Positions 1 through 9,046 are shown, counted from the first letter of the stretch. The stretch: DNA of 64,000 nucleotides from Maribacter sp. BPC-D8 (GCF_035207705.1 NZ_CP128187.1:3534001-3598000); one strand, 5' to 3'. Made by a program: numbers and translations. Notes: generated by a model from the sequence alone, not told the origin.

Positions 1-1
1 T

Positions 2-355
2 ATCTATTCTCAAATTTATAGTAGTTCTGAGCATAAGACCCATAATTTAACGGCGATGGTTAGTTTACGAAATACAAGCGATGTCGATACTATTTACCTA
101 TCTAAGGCCGAGTATTTTGATACTCATGGGGTTTCGTTAAGAAATTACTTTAGCCATCCTATTTATTTGGCACCTTTAGAAACAGCAGAAATTATTATTG
201 ACGAGATGGATGTTGAAGGCGGTACCGGTTCGAACTTTATTTTTGAATGGCAAGCACCAAAAGATTGTCCAGAACCATTATTTGAAGGTATTATGAATTC
301 TACCGTTGGCCAACAAGGACTTTCATTTACGACACAATCTAGAAGAATAAAATAA
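2..355 (+). CDS. DUF3124 domain protein, 5' end outside the window
   Basis: The reading frame is open from base 2, so the gene starts before the window; the first ATG at 56 is internal. Residues before it (IYSQIYSSS, then HKTHNLTAMVS) match the start of the DUF3124 domain, followed by the usual RNT, YLAPLETAE and GGTGSNFIFEW stretches. DUF3124 proteins are small, usually lipid-anchored or exported, and of unknown function; the anchor would lie in the missing part. The stop is 4 bp from the convergent subtilase gene, so the two converge with almost no spacer and no obvious hairpin between them. The family assignment rests on recalled motif similarity. Confidence 0.8.
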   Translation: MYSQIYSSSEHKTHNLTAMVSLRNTSDVDTIYLSKAEYFDTHGVSLRNYFSHPIYLAPLETAEIIIDEMDVEGGTGSNFIFEWQAPKDCPEPLFEGIMNSTVGQQGLSFTTQSRRIK

Positions 356-359
356 GTTT

Positions 360-2561
360 CTAGTACTTATAGAATTTCGTACTCTTGCTTACATCAGCAT
401 CTTGAATTTGTAAAATATACAAACCTGAAGGTAAATCTGAAACGTTTATTCTAGCATCTGAAGCTTTATCCATTTTTAACGCTACACCACCTGTACTCAT
501 TATTCTATAGGTAGTAGTATCAGACGTTTTTACATTCAATTGAATTTCATCTACCGCAGGGTTTGGATACACGCTAAACGCAATATCAGAATCTGCACTT
601 AAAGCATTTAAGGTTTCTAACTCCGTTTCCTCACCTTTAAAAGTAAATGTTGCTACTTCACTAAATTCAGAAGCGATGTTTTGTGAGCAGAATGTTCTTA
701 ATCTGAAAGAATACGTAGTATCTGTCAACAAACCCTTCCAGCTAAAGTTGTTTACAGAAATATACTCTGTAGACCATTCTTGTTGGTGAACTTCTTTATA
801 CTGAATTTCATAAAGTGCATCTTCCGAAGCATTCCAAGCTAATTTTACGGTAGACATTTCAGCTTCATCAAGACCAACTTCTGGTGCATTTATAGAACAC
901 GTAGTCATAGCAACACCTGAAACGATCAATGAAAAATCTTGCATATCGTTTACAAGCTCTCCTTTGTGAGTAACCGTAATTGTATACGTACCGCTAGCAT
1001 TAGGAATTTCAACTCTTTCGAAAGGATCAACCAAATTATCTCCTTTAGTTGCATCACTTTCTGCCTGCGCAGGGTTCAATTTCCAAGGTAAAAATGTTTG
1101 TCCGTTTTTAGTAACTCTAATATCAAGATCGTTTACCAGTGCTGCAGTCGTATTATTCAATTCACCCGAATTAATAAAACTAGATTGTACATCGGTCCAA
1201 GAAATTGAAGCAATTAATGTTTCGTTACCTTCTGCAGTTACATCAAAAGAAAATGAATTTCCGTTTTCTAATGTCTCTTCAGCAATGTGGCTAGAGAAAT
1301 CTTTATTGTTTAAAACCTCAGCAGCGCTTTTCGAATTCATGATTCCCCAACCTAATTTATAATCTGGTCCTAAGGCGTCAACATCATCTGCAGTATGCAA
1401 AGCCAAACCTTTTAAAGTGGCTGCTTTCATATATTCACCATATAATTCTTTGTTGTACTGTTGTAATAACAATAATGACCCAGTAACACCTGGCGTAGCC
1501 ATAGAAGTACCAGAAGAAGTTTCATAACTAGTATTACTAGCCGCATCTGTAGAAAGAACAGCACCACCGTTACCTGCAATGTCTGGCTTAATTCTACCAT
1601 CATCTACAGGACCAAAACTAGTGTAAGTACATACATCTGCATTTTTTAAATCTCCGTTTCCATCAATCTTAGAATTTGCACCTGCAACGGTAATGTTATT
1701 TTTTGAAATGGTGAATCCTAACAATACATCAAAACCATCAGCAGATTGACCGTATGTAGGTTCTAAGTTATCTCTACTCTTTTGTGCATTACCTGCTGCA
1801 GTTACCATTAAGTAGTAAGGCGCATTGTACATGATCTTGTCCCAATCTTGAGCTACTTTCGTGTAAGCACCAAAATACCAGTCTGGTACACGACTCGCTT
1901 TAATACCATAAGAATGGTTAGAAAGAAGAAGTCCGTCAGCAGCTGCTTCCGTTACTTCAATCTTATCTCTTGTCCAATCATGAGAAACTACTTTAGCCAT
2001 ATTCGCTACACCTTTAGCATCTCTTTTAAGTCCCGTAGAAATTATACTTCCTGTAACATGGGTAGCATGTGTATCAACTTCGGCATTATCATCACCAATA
2101 GTAACCCTAGATGTATATTCGATATGATTCTCTAAAGCAACACCAGCATCCCAAACACCAACTTTCATTCCATCACCATCTAAATGAAGTCCCATTAAAC
2201 CATCTGTATTTAAAGTGCTTGCTCTAGAAACTAGCCCAGCTTGATCAGAATAAGTTTCATAATATAAAGGACTACCATCGACCCCTATACCCTGCAATTC
2301 AATTTTTTTACCGTTCGCTAAAGTTTCTTTGATTTTCCAGTTGTTCAGTTTTGCTGCCTCTTTAAGATGAGTTCTTTCAAGAGCATACTCAGAAACCAAA
2401 TTCGACTTGAAATTTGCCAATTCGGTTCTCTTATTATTTTCTGCAATTTTCAATCGTTGTTGCGAAGTCTGCGCAGTAATAACATTTGTTGCCGAGAACA
2501 CAAAAAGTATCAGTATTATGATACTACTTTTACGGTAGATTAAGTTGTAGGTAGTCAACAT
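360..2561 (-). CDS. Secreted subtilisin-like serine protease (S8) with T9SS sorting domain
   Basis: 733 residues. An N-terminal signal peptide (hydrophobic core at about 13-30, ending ITAQ) is followed by an S8 catalytic domain. The triad is visible as Asp138 (GVWDAG), His165 (in THATHVTG, where the usual HGTH is HATH) and Ser353 (GTSMATP), with oxyanion Asn258 (AAGN). A proprotein-convertase-like beta domain follows at about 425-550, then a fibronectin type III domain at about 558-642. The last 70 residues (SVYPNPAVDEI, then LPSGLYILQI, ending in a Lys/Tyr-rich tail) form a type A T9SS C-terminal domain. The protein should therefore be exported by Sec, cross the outer membrane by the type IX system, and act at the cell surface or outside. 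It appears monocistronic, with a -7 box just upstream. Confidence 0.93.
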   Translation of the reverse strand: MLTTYNLIYRKSSIIILILFVFSATNVITAQTSQQRLKIAENNKRTELANFKSNLVSEYALERTHLKEAAKLNNWKIKETLANGKKIELQGIGVDGSPLYYETYSDQAGLVSRASTLNTDGLMGLHLDGDGMKVGVWDAGVALENHIEYTSRVTIGDDNAEVDTHATHVTGSIISTGLKRDAKGVANMAKVVSHDWTRDKIEVTEAAADGLLLSNHSYGIKASRVPDWYFGAYTKVAQDWDKIMYNAPYYLMVTAAGNAQKSRDNLEPTYGQSADGFDVLLGFTISKNNITVAGANSKIDGNGDLKNADVCTYTSFGPVDDGRIKPDIAGNGGAVLSTDAASNTSYETSSGTSMATPGVTGSLLLLQQYNKELYGEYMKAATLKGLALHTADDVDALGPDYKLGWGIMNSKSAAEVLNNKDFSSHIAEETLENGNSFSFDVTAEGNETLIASISWTDVQSSFINSGELNNTTAALVNDLDIRVTKNGQTFLPWKLNPAQAESDATKGDNLVDPFERVEIPNASGTYTITVTHKGELVNDMQDFSLIVSGVAMTTCSINAPEVGLDEAEMSTVKLAWNASEDALYEIQYKEVHQQEWSTEYISVNNFSWKGLLTDTTYSFRLRTFCSQNIASEFSEVATFTFKGEETELETLNALSADSDIAFSVYPNPAVDEIQLNVKTSDTTTYRIMSTGGVALKMDKASDARINVSDLPSGLYILQIQDADVSKSTKFYKY

Positions 2562-2588
2562 AGGTTTTAAATTGTAGGATTTGGACTA

Positions 2589-2596
2589 CAAACATA
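2589..2596 (-). promoter_or_regulatory. -7 box (TATGTTTG) of the subtilase gene
   Basis: The minus strand reads TATGTTTG, a full match to the Bacteroidota TAnnTTTG element, 27 nt upstream of the start codon. No clear TTG -33 element lies at the expected distance. Confidence 0.5.
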
Positions 2597-2722
2597 TTAA
2601 CCTTGTTGAACGTTTCGGTGAATGACCACTTTTATTCGACGAAATACTTAAACATAATGTTCAAACTGTTGTGAAAGCATCAATTTATGATGTGTAAGAT
2701 TTTTCTCTCGATATACGGTACT

Positions 2723-3700
2723 TTAAGAATTGAAGGTAAACATCGCATAAACCGGAAAATGATCGCTATAACCACCCATATACCGATCAGATACAAATGT
2801 TCTGTAGGGCGTACCTTTATACTTACCTTCTTTCTCTTTTAAAGACTTATGATCAAAGATTGCTGCATTATCGAAACTATGTGTATTCTTTTCATAATTA
2901 AAAAAAGAGTTCGATAACAATATTTGATCAAACATATTCCATTTACTACCATATACAGAAGAGCCTTTACTATTAGGTATATGTATTTTCTCAAAAGGAT
3001 TAAATAGACCAGCCCCTTCTGCCATCTTTTGAAGACTTGTTGAAGACGGATCATCATTAAAATCTCCCATTACAATAATATTGGGGTCCAATTCGGTTTC
3101 CTTTATTAGTTTAATTTTCTCAACTATTTCGTTGGCAGCAATAATCCGCTTGTATTCTGTTTCTACACCACCATCTCTTCTAGATGGCCAATGGTTTACA
3201 AACACATGTACCAATTCTTTATTCAATTCTCCCTTTACATATAGTATGTCTCTGGTTGTATCCCTAACTCCGCCAGCATTATCAACTAGTAATAACAATG
3301 GTTCTGAGTGTAATACTTTAAAAAAGCGCTTTCGGTAAATAAGACCTGTATCTATACCCCGTTCATCTGGTGAATCGTAATGTATAAATCCATAATCCAA
3401 ATCATCCATAGCATCGGTATCTAACAATGCTTTAAAAACACTATTATTTTCGGCTTCGGCAACCCCTATTAGTGCAGGTGGGTAAGGGTGGTCTTCTTCA
3501 CCTATCTTAACTATAGTCTTCGAGAGTTTCTCTAATTTACGTTGATAGCGCTCTACAGTCCACTTTTTTGCACCATTAGGGGTATAATCTTTGTCTAATA
3601 TTTTGGTATTGCGCTCTGGATCAAATAGATTCTCTAAATTGTAGAATGCAATCGTATAACGCTGTTTTTTTGTCTTTTTCTTAAAGAATGGAAATCGCAT
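2723..3700 (-). CDS. Endonuclease/exonuclease/phosphatase family protein
   Basis: 325 residues with the complete EEP-fold active-site set: Asn21 in FYNLENLFD, Glu82/Glu84 in GVAEAEN, His170 in VNHWPSR, Asp213 and Asn215 in MGDFNDDP, and Asp313-His314 in YSDHFPV. This fold hydrolyses phosphodiester or phosphomonoester bonds with Mg2+; the substrate cannot be read from the sequence. There is no signal peptide, and the basic N-terminus (KKKTKKQR) suggests a cytoplasmic protein that may bind nucleic acid. It stands alone, divergent from hflX. Homologues of this length are widespread in Bacteroidota and usually annotated only as endonuclease. Confidence 0.88.
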   Translation of the reverse strand: MRFPFFKKKTKKQRYTIAFYNLENLFDPERNTKILDKDYTPNGAKKWTVERYQRKLEKLSKTIVKIGEEDHPYPPALIGVAEAENNSVFKALLDTDAMDDLDYGFIHYDSPDERGIDTGLIYRKRFFKVLHSEPLLLLVDNAGGVRDTTRDILYVKGELNKELVHVFVNHWPSRRDGGVETEYKRIIAANEIVEKIKLIKETELDPNIIVMGDFNDDPSSTSLQKMAEGAGLFNPFEKIHIPNSKGSSVYGSKWNMFDQILLSNSFFNYEKNTHSFDNAAIFDHKSLKEKEGKYKGTPYRTFVSDRYMGGYSDHFPVYAMFTFNS

Positions 3701-3866
3701 GTATTATTTTAAGGAGAAACTAACTCTAGAGAAGCAAAGAGACATTCAACGAGTATTAATTAAATATTCTTTGGAAAGCCTCAGAGCACAAAATCTCGAT
3801 TATCGAGTCAATAAAAATACGAAATAGCTTATCGGTAAATGCTTAATTTTACACTTTACGGAATTT

Positions 3867-5078
3867 ATGATAGAAAAGAAGAGTATAGATTATGAAAAAG
3901 CGGTTCTTATTGGTATCATCAATAAAGACCAGAATGAAGAAAAGGTAAAGGAATATCTAGATGAACTAGAGTTTCTTACCTATACTGCTGGTGGTGAAGT
4001 TTTCAAACGTTTTACCCAACGTATGGATATCCCAAATCCGAAAACCTTAATAGGTACTGGGAAAATGGAAGAAATCGAAAAATATGTTGATGAGCATGAA
4101 ATTGGTTCAGTAATTTTTGATGATGAACTTACACCTGGTCAACAACGTAATATTGAAAAACAATTACGTTGTAAAATTATTGATCGTACCAGTTTAATAT
4201 TGGACATTTTTGCGCAGCGTGCACAAACAAGTTATGCCAGAACACAGGTAGAACTTGCACAGTATGAATATTTGCTGCCAAGACTAACCGGACTATGGAC
4301 ACACCTTGAGCGCCAAAAAGGTGGTATTGGAATGCGTGGACCTGGAGAAACTGAAATTGAAACAGATAGACGTATAGTTCGTGACCGAATTACTTTACTA
4401 AAAAAGAAGCTTAAAAAAATTGATCGCCAAATGGAAACCCAAAGAGGTAACCGTGGTGCTTTGGTTCGTGTTGCTTTGGTAGGGTATACCAACGTTGGTA
4501 AGTCTACATTAATGAATGTTATTAGTAAGAGTGAGGTATTCGCCGAAAACAAGCTATTTGCCACATTAGATACAACAGTAAGAAAGGTTGTTATAGGAAA
4601 TCTCCCTTTTCTATTAAGTGATACAGTAGGATTTATCAGAAAACTACCTACACAGCTTGTAGAAAGCTTTAAAAGTACGTTAGACGAGGTGCGCGAGGCA
4701 GATTTACTATTACATGTAGTAGATATTTCTCACCCGCAGTTTGATGAGCATATAGAATCTGTTAACAAGATATTATCTGAAATCAAAAGTTCAGATAAGA
4801 AAACAATTATGGTCTTCAATAAAATTGATCAGTACGAGCATGATACTATTGATGATGATGATTTAATTACAGAACGTACCGGAAGACATTTTACCATTAA
4901 TGATTGGAAACAAACTTGGATGGAAAAAGTGGGCGACCGTGCTATTTTTATATCCGCATTGAACAAAGAAAATCTAGATGAATTTAGAAAACGTGTGTAT
5001 GACGAGGTAAGAGATATTCACGTAACTCGTTTTCCTTATAATAATTTTCTATATCCAGAACATTTAGACGAGTATTAG
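3867..5078 (+). CDS. hflX: GTPase HflX
   Basis: 403 residues. The N-terminal HflX domain is followed by the family signature GGIGMRGPGETE (152-163) and a coiled linker rich in Lys/Arg. The G domain carries G1 GYTNVGKST (206-214), G3 DTVGF (252-256) and G4 NKID (318-321). HflX is a ribosome-associated GTPase that splits stalled or stress-inactivated 70S ribosomes. The length is normal for Bacteroidota and the C-terminal extension ends about 20 residues after the last helix. The gene is monocistronic and its transcript can end at the hairpin near 5.3 kb. Confidence 0.96.
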   Translation: MIEKKSIDYEKAVLIGIINKDQNEEKVKEYLDELEFLTYTAGGEVFKRFTQRMDIPNPKTLIGTGKMEEIEKYVDEHEIGSVIFDDELTPGQQRNIEKQLRCKIIDRTSLILDIFAQRAQTSYARTQVELAQYEYLLPRLTGLWTHLERQKGGIGMRGPGETEIETDRRIVRDRITLLKKKLKKIDRQMETQRGNRGALVRVALVGYTNVGKSTLMNVISKSEVFAENKLFATLDTTVRKVVIGNLPFLLSDTVGFIRKLPTQLVESFKSTLDEVREADLLLHVVDISHPQFDEHIESVNKILSEIKSSDKKTIMVFNKIDQYEHDTIDDDDLITERTGRHFTINDWKQTWMEKVGDRAIFISALNKENLDEFRKRVYDEVRDIHVTRFPYNNFLYPEHLDEY

Positions 5079-5297
5079 AACCCAATTATAATCAAATTTA
5101 GGTAGTTCATCGAAGAAATTAAACCGTTGGTAAATCTCACCACAATATGAGATCAGTTCACAACATAAATTGTTTTCAACAAGACCATATGAGTTAATTT
5201 TACAGTGTACTTTAAGATAAGTCTTGACCCCAAATCGATATTTAACTTATGAAAACTAAAAAGTAAAATCCCAAATTTTACGATAATACTTAACCGA

Positions 5298-5326
5298 AAA
5301 AAGCCCTCTATGTAGAGGGCTTTTTT
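5298..5326. terminator. Bidirectional terminator between hflX and the DUF3078 gene
   Basis: AAGCCCTCTA at 5301-5310 pairs with its exact complement at 5313-5322 across a 2-nt loop. The stem is flanked by A4 on the left and T6 on the right, so it can act for the hflX transcript and for the convergent minus-strand gene. The roughly 220 bases between hflX and this stem show no other feature. Confidence 0.9.
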
Positions 5327-5359
5327 ATTATATACTATTTTCTAATATAATCTCTGAGA

Positions 5360-6289
5360 CTACAAAGAGTAGTTAAGACCAACTAAGAAGTAAGTCTGTA
5401 ATTTATTGTCAACATTATCGAATGTAGCTGTTGGATCAGGGATAGCACGTGTTAAAGCATTATTTAAAGCTTCTTGCTTGTTATCACGTAAACCGAATTC
5501 AAATCCTAAACCAATACCATTCCATAACGTGTAACCAAATGAGTTGATCCATGTTGTGTTAGAAAGGTTACCGCTCTCATAGCTTTGAAACATAGAAAGA
5601 TTAGATTTAAAGTTAACCGCTCCGATTTGTCTCGTATAATCAGCAACGATTTTAGCACCTAAAGAAGATTCAAATACAGAATCGCCATTACTAAATACAA
5701 AGTTGTAGTTTAATGGGTGAATTACAACAACTAAATCAGCAATAGGAGTCCAAGTAGCACCAACACCTAAGTCAAGGTATCCTGGATCATTAAAGTTATC
5801 TAGAATTGTAGTTCTGTACTCAGCTAAACCAGAAATAGCCCATTTTTCATTAAGCTTTCTACCGTAAAGAGAAGAAATATTAAATACATCAGTTCCATTT
5901 TTGAAACTGTCATCATCAGTGTCAATACTCTTATCGTCGAACTTTACCCATGCTAAATTTAAGTTACCAGAGTTTCTCCAAAAGAATTTCTCTTCGTTCA
6001 AATTAGCAAAAGCATTTACTGTTACACCGATGCTACCAGAAGATAAATCTGGAGTACCTTGACCGTACCAGTTGTTAAAGCTACTAAGGTTTGCACCAAT
6101 AGTACCGAATGCACCTATTTTCCAACCTGGTAGTGCATCTATTTCACCTTGAATAGCGTCAGCTCTTCCTTGAATAGCTGCGATAGAATCTTTCGCTGCA
6201 CCTAATTGACCTTTTAGTTCTTCTTCTGTCTGAGAAAAACCAACAGTTGCAACAAATGCAAGAGCTAGAGTTAATACAATTTTCTTCAT
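5360..6289 (-). CDS. DUF3078 family outer-membrane protein
   Basis: 309 residues with a clean signal peptide (MKKIVLTLALAFVATVGFSQ). A short Gln/Glu/Ala-rich coiled segment (about 21-50) is followed by a DUF3078 domain: GWKIGAFGTIGANLSSFNNW, alternating hydrophobic beta-strands, and a terminal strand ending in YSL as in outer-membrane barrels. DUF3078 proteins are predicted beta-barrels of unknown role that are common in Bacteroidota. It lies downstream of the sufS operon in the same direction but has its own promoter, so an Fe-S role is not implied. The strand pattern supports the barrel; the function is unknown. Confidence 0.85.
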   Translation of the reverse strand: MKKIVLTLALAFVATVGFSQTEEELKGQLGAAKDSIAAIQGRADAIQGEIDALPGWKIGAFGTIGANLSSFNNWYGQGTPDLSSGSIGVTVNAFANLNEEKFFWRNSGNLNLAWVKFDDKSIDTDDDSFKNGTDVFNISSLYGRKLNEKWAISGLAEYRTTILDNFNDPGYLDLGVGATWTPIADLVVVIHPLNYNFVFSNGDSVFESSLGAKIVADYTRQIGAVNFKSNLSMFQSYESGNLSNTTWINSFGYTLWNGIGLGFEFGLRDNKQEALNNALTRAIPDPTATFDNVDNKLQTYFLVGLNYSL

Positions 6290-6319
6290 AATAATTAATG
6301 TTTATAATTTATAGTGGCG

Positions 6320-6327
6320 CAAAGGTA
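6320..6327 (-). promoter_or_regulatory. -7 box (TACCTTTG) of the DUF3078 gene
   Basis: The minus strand reads TACCTTTG, a full TAnnTTTG match, 30 nt upstream of the ATG and 35 nt downstream of the DUF2480 stop. It suggests that this gene is transcribed independently of the suf operon upstream. Confidence 0.55.
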
Positions 6328-6361
6328 ATAATACTTGAGAACTTCTTTAAGCACGATTATG

Positions 6362-6868
6362 TTATTTTCTTTTATATAATGGTACAGAAGAACAAGCTTC
6401 GCCATACATAATAGACTTTGCAACCGGTTTTAAACGCTCTGCGAGAAACAGATAGGCGTTCGCAGGTACAGGTTTTTTACTGCACCCTTTAATAATAATT
6501 AGTTGATCTTGATACTCAGAAACGTCAATAGCATCAATTATAGATTGATAAATACTCGTTTCTAAATCTACTAAAGTACCTTGAATAGCTTTTTTTGCGA
6601 TACCACTAAGCTTAACACTTAATAATAAATATGCCCAACCGGGTACGATAGCATCGGTAGAACAGTGCATAGCAACATAAGTACCCCCGTATTGAGACCA
6701 ATCATGTGCTTCTACAAAAGCCCTAAATTCTTTTTCCTTTAATATAAAACCTTCAAAAAGCCAGTCTTTAATATCTAGCACGACTCTATTACCTAGCGGA
6801 TAGTAATCTTCTAGGTTAAAAGTAATCAGTTTGCTTTGGGCAACTTTATTTACAATTTCATCTTGCAT
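6362..6868 (-). CDS. DUF2480 family protein, last gene of the sufS operon
   Basis: 168 residues, full length for DUF2480, a soluble family confined mainly to Bacteroidota with no established function. Recognisable blocks are FNLEDYYP (17-24), DIKDWLFEGFIL (32-43), AMHCSTDAIVPGWAYLL (66-82) and the C-terminal GEACSSVPLYKRK. It has three cysteines: Cys69, Cys129 in KGCSKKPVP, and Cys159. The gene follows the DUF59 gene by 33 bp in a run sufS-sufE-sufT-DUF2480, so a role in Fe-S cluster assembly or sulfur handling is a reasonable inference, not shown. No signal peptide or membrane segment is seen. Confidence 0.88.
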   Translation of the reverse strand: MQDEIVNKVAQSKLITFNLEDYYPLGNRVVLDIKDWLFEGFILKEKEFRAFVEAHDWSQYGGTYVAMHCSTDAIVPGWAYLLLSVKLSGIAKKAIQGTLVDLETSIYQSIIDAIDVSEYQDQLIIIKGCSKKPVPANAYLFLAERLKPVAKSIMYGEACSSVPLYKRK

Positions 6869-6901
6869 AAAGGCATCTTTTAAATTGAGAAAACAATCTA
6901 A

Positions 6902-7234
6902 TTAAAGAAGTCCTAATTCTAATTTTGCTTCTTCACTCATTAAATCTTGTGTCCACGGCGGATCAAAAGTAATTTCAACCTCAGCATCTTTAATCGCATT
7001 TAAAGATTTCACTTTTTCTTCTACTTCTGCAGGTAAACTTTCGGCAACCGGACAATTTGGAGAAGTAAGTGTCATTAAAATCTTAACTTCATTATCTTCA
7101 TTTACCAAAACATCATAGATCAACCCTAGTTCATAGATATCTACAGGAATTTCTGGATCATATATGGTCTTTAAAATCTTAACAATTTTCTCTCCTAATT
7201 CTGCGCTGTCTTCAGCTATATTTTCATCACTCAT
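6902..7234 (-). CDS. DUF59/MIP18 Fe-S assembly protein (SufT-like)
   Basis: 110 residues. The MIP18/DUF59 signature IYDPEIPVDIYELGLIYD spans 24-41, followed by TSPNCPVAESLP with the conserved Cys61 and the terminal FDPPWTQDLMS block. This family (SufT, PaaD, eukaryotic CIA2/MIP18) helps mature Fe-S proteins after cluster assembly. It begins 6 bp after the sufE stop and sits between sufE and the DUF2480 gene, so co-transcription is near certain. The acidic, short N-terminus lacks extra domains. Confidence 0.92.
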   Translation of the reverse strand: MSDENIAEDSAELGEKIVKILKTIYDPEIPVDIYELGLIYDVLVNEDNEVKILMTLTSPNCPVAESLPAEVEEKVKSLNAIKDAEVEITFDPPWTQDLMSEEAKLELGLL

Positions 7235-7240
7235 AATCTT

Positions 7241-7666
7241 CTAGTCTTCAATTTGTGTTTGATACGCTACTGCGTATAACTTTAATTGTTTGATCATACT
7301 TACCAAACCGTTTGCCCTTGTAGGCGACAAATGCTCTTTTAGCCCAATTTCATCAATGAACTGCGTATCGGCATCTAAAATATCTTGTGGTTTTTGGTTG
7401 CTAAATGCACGTATTAAAATGGCAATAATTCCTTTAGTAATAATAGCATCACTATCTGCTGTGAAAACCAATTTATTATCTTCTAATTCGGCGTGTACCC
7501 AAACCTTACTTTGACAACCTTTAATAATGTTATCGTCAGTCTTAAACTCTTCGTTAATTAATGGAAGTGATTTGCCAAGATCGATCATGTACTCATAGCG
7601 CTGCATCCAATCATCGAACATAGAAAATTCATCTATAATCTCTTCCTGTATCTCTTTAATTTCCAT
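7241..7666 (-). CDS. sufE: Sulfur acceptor protein SufE
   Basis: 141 residues, normal for SufE. The sulfur-accepting cysteine is Cys51 in IKGCQSKVWV, preceded by the DDWMQRYEYMIDLGK helix typical of the family. SufE takes the persulfide from SufS Cys and passes it to the SufBCD scaffold, stimulating the desulfurase. It follows sufS by 73 bp with no terminator between them and precedes the DUF59 gene by 6 bp. Confidence 0.96.
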   Translation of the reverse strand: MEIKEIQEEIIDEFSMFDDWMQRYEYMIDLGKSLPLINEEFKTDDNIIKGCQSKVWVHAELEDNKLVFTADSDAIITKGIIAILIRAFSNQKPQDILDADTQFIDEIGLKEHLSPTRANGLVSMIKQLKLYAVAYQTQIED

Positions 7667-7739
7667 TGCTTTATTTTATGCAAAAATACGATAACAATTG
7701 AAGGATTTCAAACCTTAACATTACCTGTTAAACTTTGTA

Positions 7740-8954
7740 TTACAACAACATACTTTTTGCTTTCAAAACACCTGCAACAAGTACATCTACTTCTTCTTTG
7801 GTATTATAGAAAGCAAAACTAGCACGTACGGTACCTGGTATTTTATAGAAATCCATAATCGGTTGTGCACAATGGTGCCCTGTACGAACAGCAATACCCA
7901 ACTTATCTAGAATACTACCTATATCATATGGGTGAATACCCTCGATATTGAATGATATAACAGAAGTCTTATTTTTAGCCGTACCGTAAATTTTGAGTCC
8001 GTCTATCTTCAGTAACTCTTGCGTAGCATATTCTAGTAACTCATGCTCATATTTGGCAATTTCATCAAAGCCAATAGCATTCATATAATCTAATGCAGCA
8101 CCAAAAGCGATACCACCACAAATATTAGGCGTACCAGCTTCAAATTTATGTGGTAAATCGGCATAGGTAGTTTTTTCGAAAGTAACCTCTGCAATCATTT
8201 CACCACCACCTTGGTAAGGCGGCAATTTATTTAGCCACTCTTCTTTACCATACAACATACCTTCACCAGTTGGTCCGCATATTTTATGTGCAGAACAGGT
8301 ATAAAAATCAACATCTAAAGCTTGAACATCTGCAACTAAATGGGGTGCAGCCTGTGCGCCATCAATTAATACGGCAGCACCAACCTTATGCGCCTTTTCT
8401 ATAATTTCTTCTATCGGATTAATAGTCCCTAACGCATTTGAAATATGATTACAAAAAACCAGTTTCGTTTTATCGTTTAGAAGTTCCTCATAAACATCCA
8501 TTCGTAATTCCCCTTCTTGATTCATAGGGATTACTTTTAAAATAGCACCAGTACGTTCACATAACATTTGCCATGGCACAATATTAGAATGATGCTCCAT
8601 CGCAGAAACTAAAACCTCATCTCCTTTTTTGATTAAAGAAGCGAATCCGTTTGCAACAAGGTTGATACTGTGCGTTGTGCCTGATGTAAAAATTATCTCG
8701 TAAGATTTAGCGGCATTAAAATGCTTCTGAATCTTTATTCTTGCCTGCTCGTATTTATCAGTAGCTTCTTGAGAAAGCGTATGAACCCCACGGTGAATAT
8801 TTGCATTGTAGTTCTGATAGTAATCTACTATTGCATCTATAACCTGCTGCGGAGTTTGCGATGTAGCGGCATTGTCTAAATAAACCAATGGTTTACCGTT
8901 CACCTCGCGCTTAAGAATTGGAAAATCTTCTCTTATTTTTTTAATATCTAGCAT
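7740..8954 (-). CDS. sufS: Cysteine desulfurase SufS
   Basis: 404 residues from the chosen start. It is a group II cysteine desulfurase: PLP-binding Lys224 in CSAHKICGPTG, active-site Cys362 in RTGHHCAQP, and Asp/Gln PLP contacts in IDGAQAAPH. It releases sulfur from cysteine for Fe-S cluster assembly in the cytosol and works with the adjacent SufE. An in-frame ATG seven codons upstream (8975) was rejected because it lies inside the TATCTTTG promoter box and would precede the likely transcription start. First gene of the operon sufS-sufE-sufT-DUF2480. Confidence 0.97.
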   Translation of the reverse strand: MLDIKKIREDFPILKREVNGKPLVYLDNAATSQTPQQVIDAIVDYYQNYNANIHRGVHTLSQEATDKYEQARIKIQKHFNAAKSYEIIFTSGTTHSINLVANGFASLIKKGDEVLVSAMEHHSNIVPWQMLCERTGAILKVIPMNQEGELRMDVYEELLNDKTKLVFCNHISNALGTINPIEEIIEKAHKVGAAVLIDGAQAAPHLVADVQALDVDFYTCSAHKICGPTGEGMLYGKEEWLNKLPPYQGGGEMIAEVTFEKTTYADLPHKFEAGTPNICGGIAFGAALDYMNAIGFDEIAKYEHELLEYATQELLKIDGLKIYGTAKNKTSVISFNIEGIHPYDIGSILDKLGIAVRTGHHCAQPIMDFYKIPGTVRASFAFYNTKEEVDVLVAGVLKAKSMLL

Positions 8955-8972
8955 AGTCAATCTTCTTATATA

Positions 8973-8980
8973 CAAAGATA
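8973..8980 (-). promoter_or_regulatory. -7 box (TATCTTTG) of the sufS operon
   Basis: A full TAnnTTTG match on the minus strand ends 18 nt before the sufS ATG at 8954, giving a very short leader of about 13 nt. It decides the sufS start, because the alternative ATG at 8975 overlaps this box. A perfect inverted repeat abuts it. Confidence 0.65.
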
Positions 8981-9006
8981 CCCGATAATGAAAACATATC
9001 GGGTAT
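8978..9006. repeat. Perfect 10-bp inverted repeat overlapping the sufS promoter
   Basis: ATACCCGATA (8978-8987) and TATCGGGTAT (8997-9006) are exact complements with a 9-nt spacer. One arm overlaps the first three bases of the sufS -7 box and the rest lies where RNA polymerase would contact the spacer and -33 region. It could be an operator for a dimeric repressor, or a weak terminator for the barrel gene upstream; no long T run follows on the minus strand. Confidence 0.6.
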
Positions 9007-9046
9007 ACTGCATTATCCTTTTGTGATAATATGTATTTAAAGAGAT

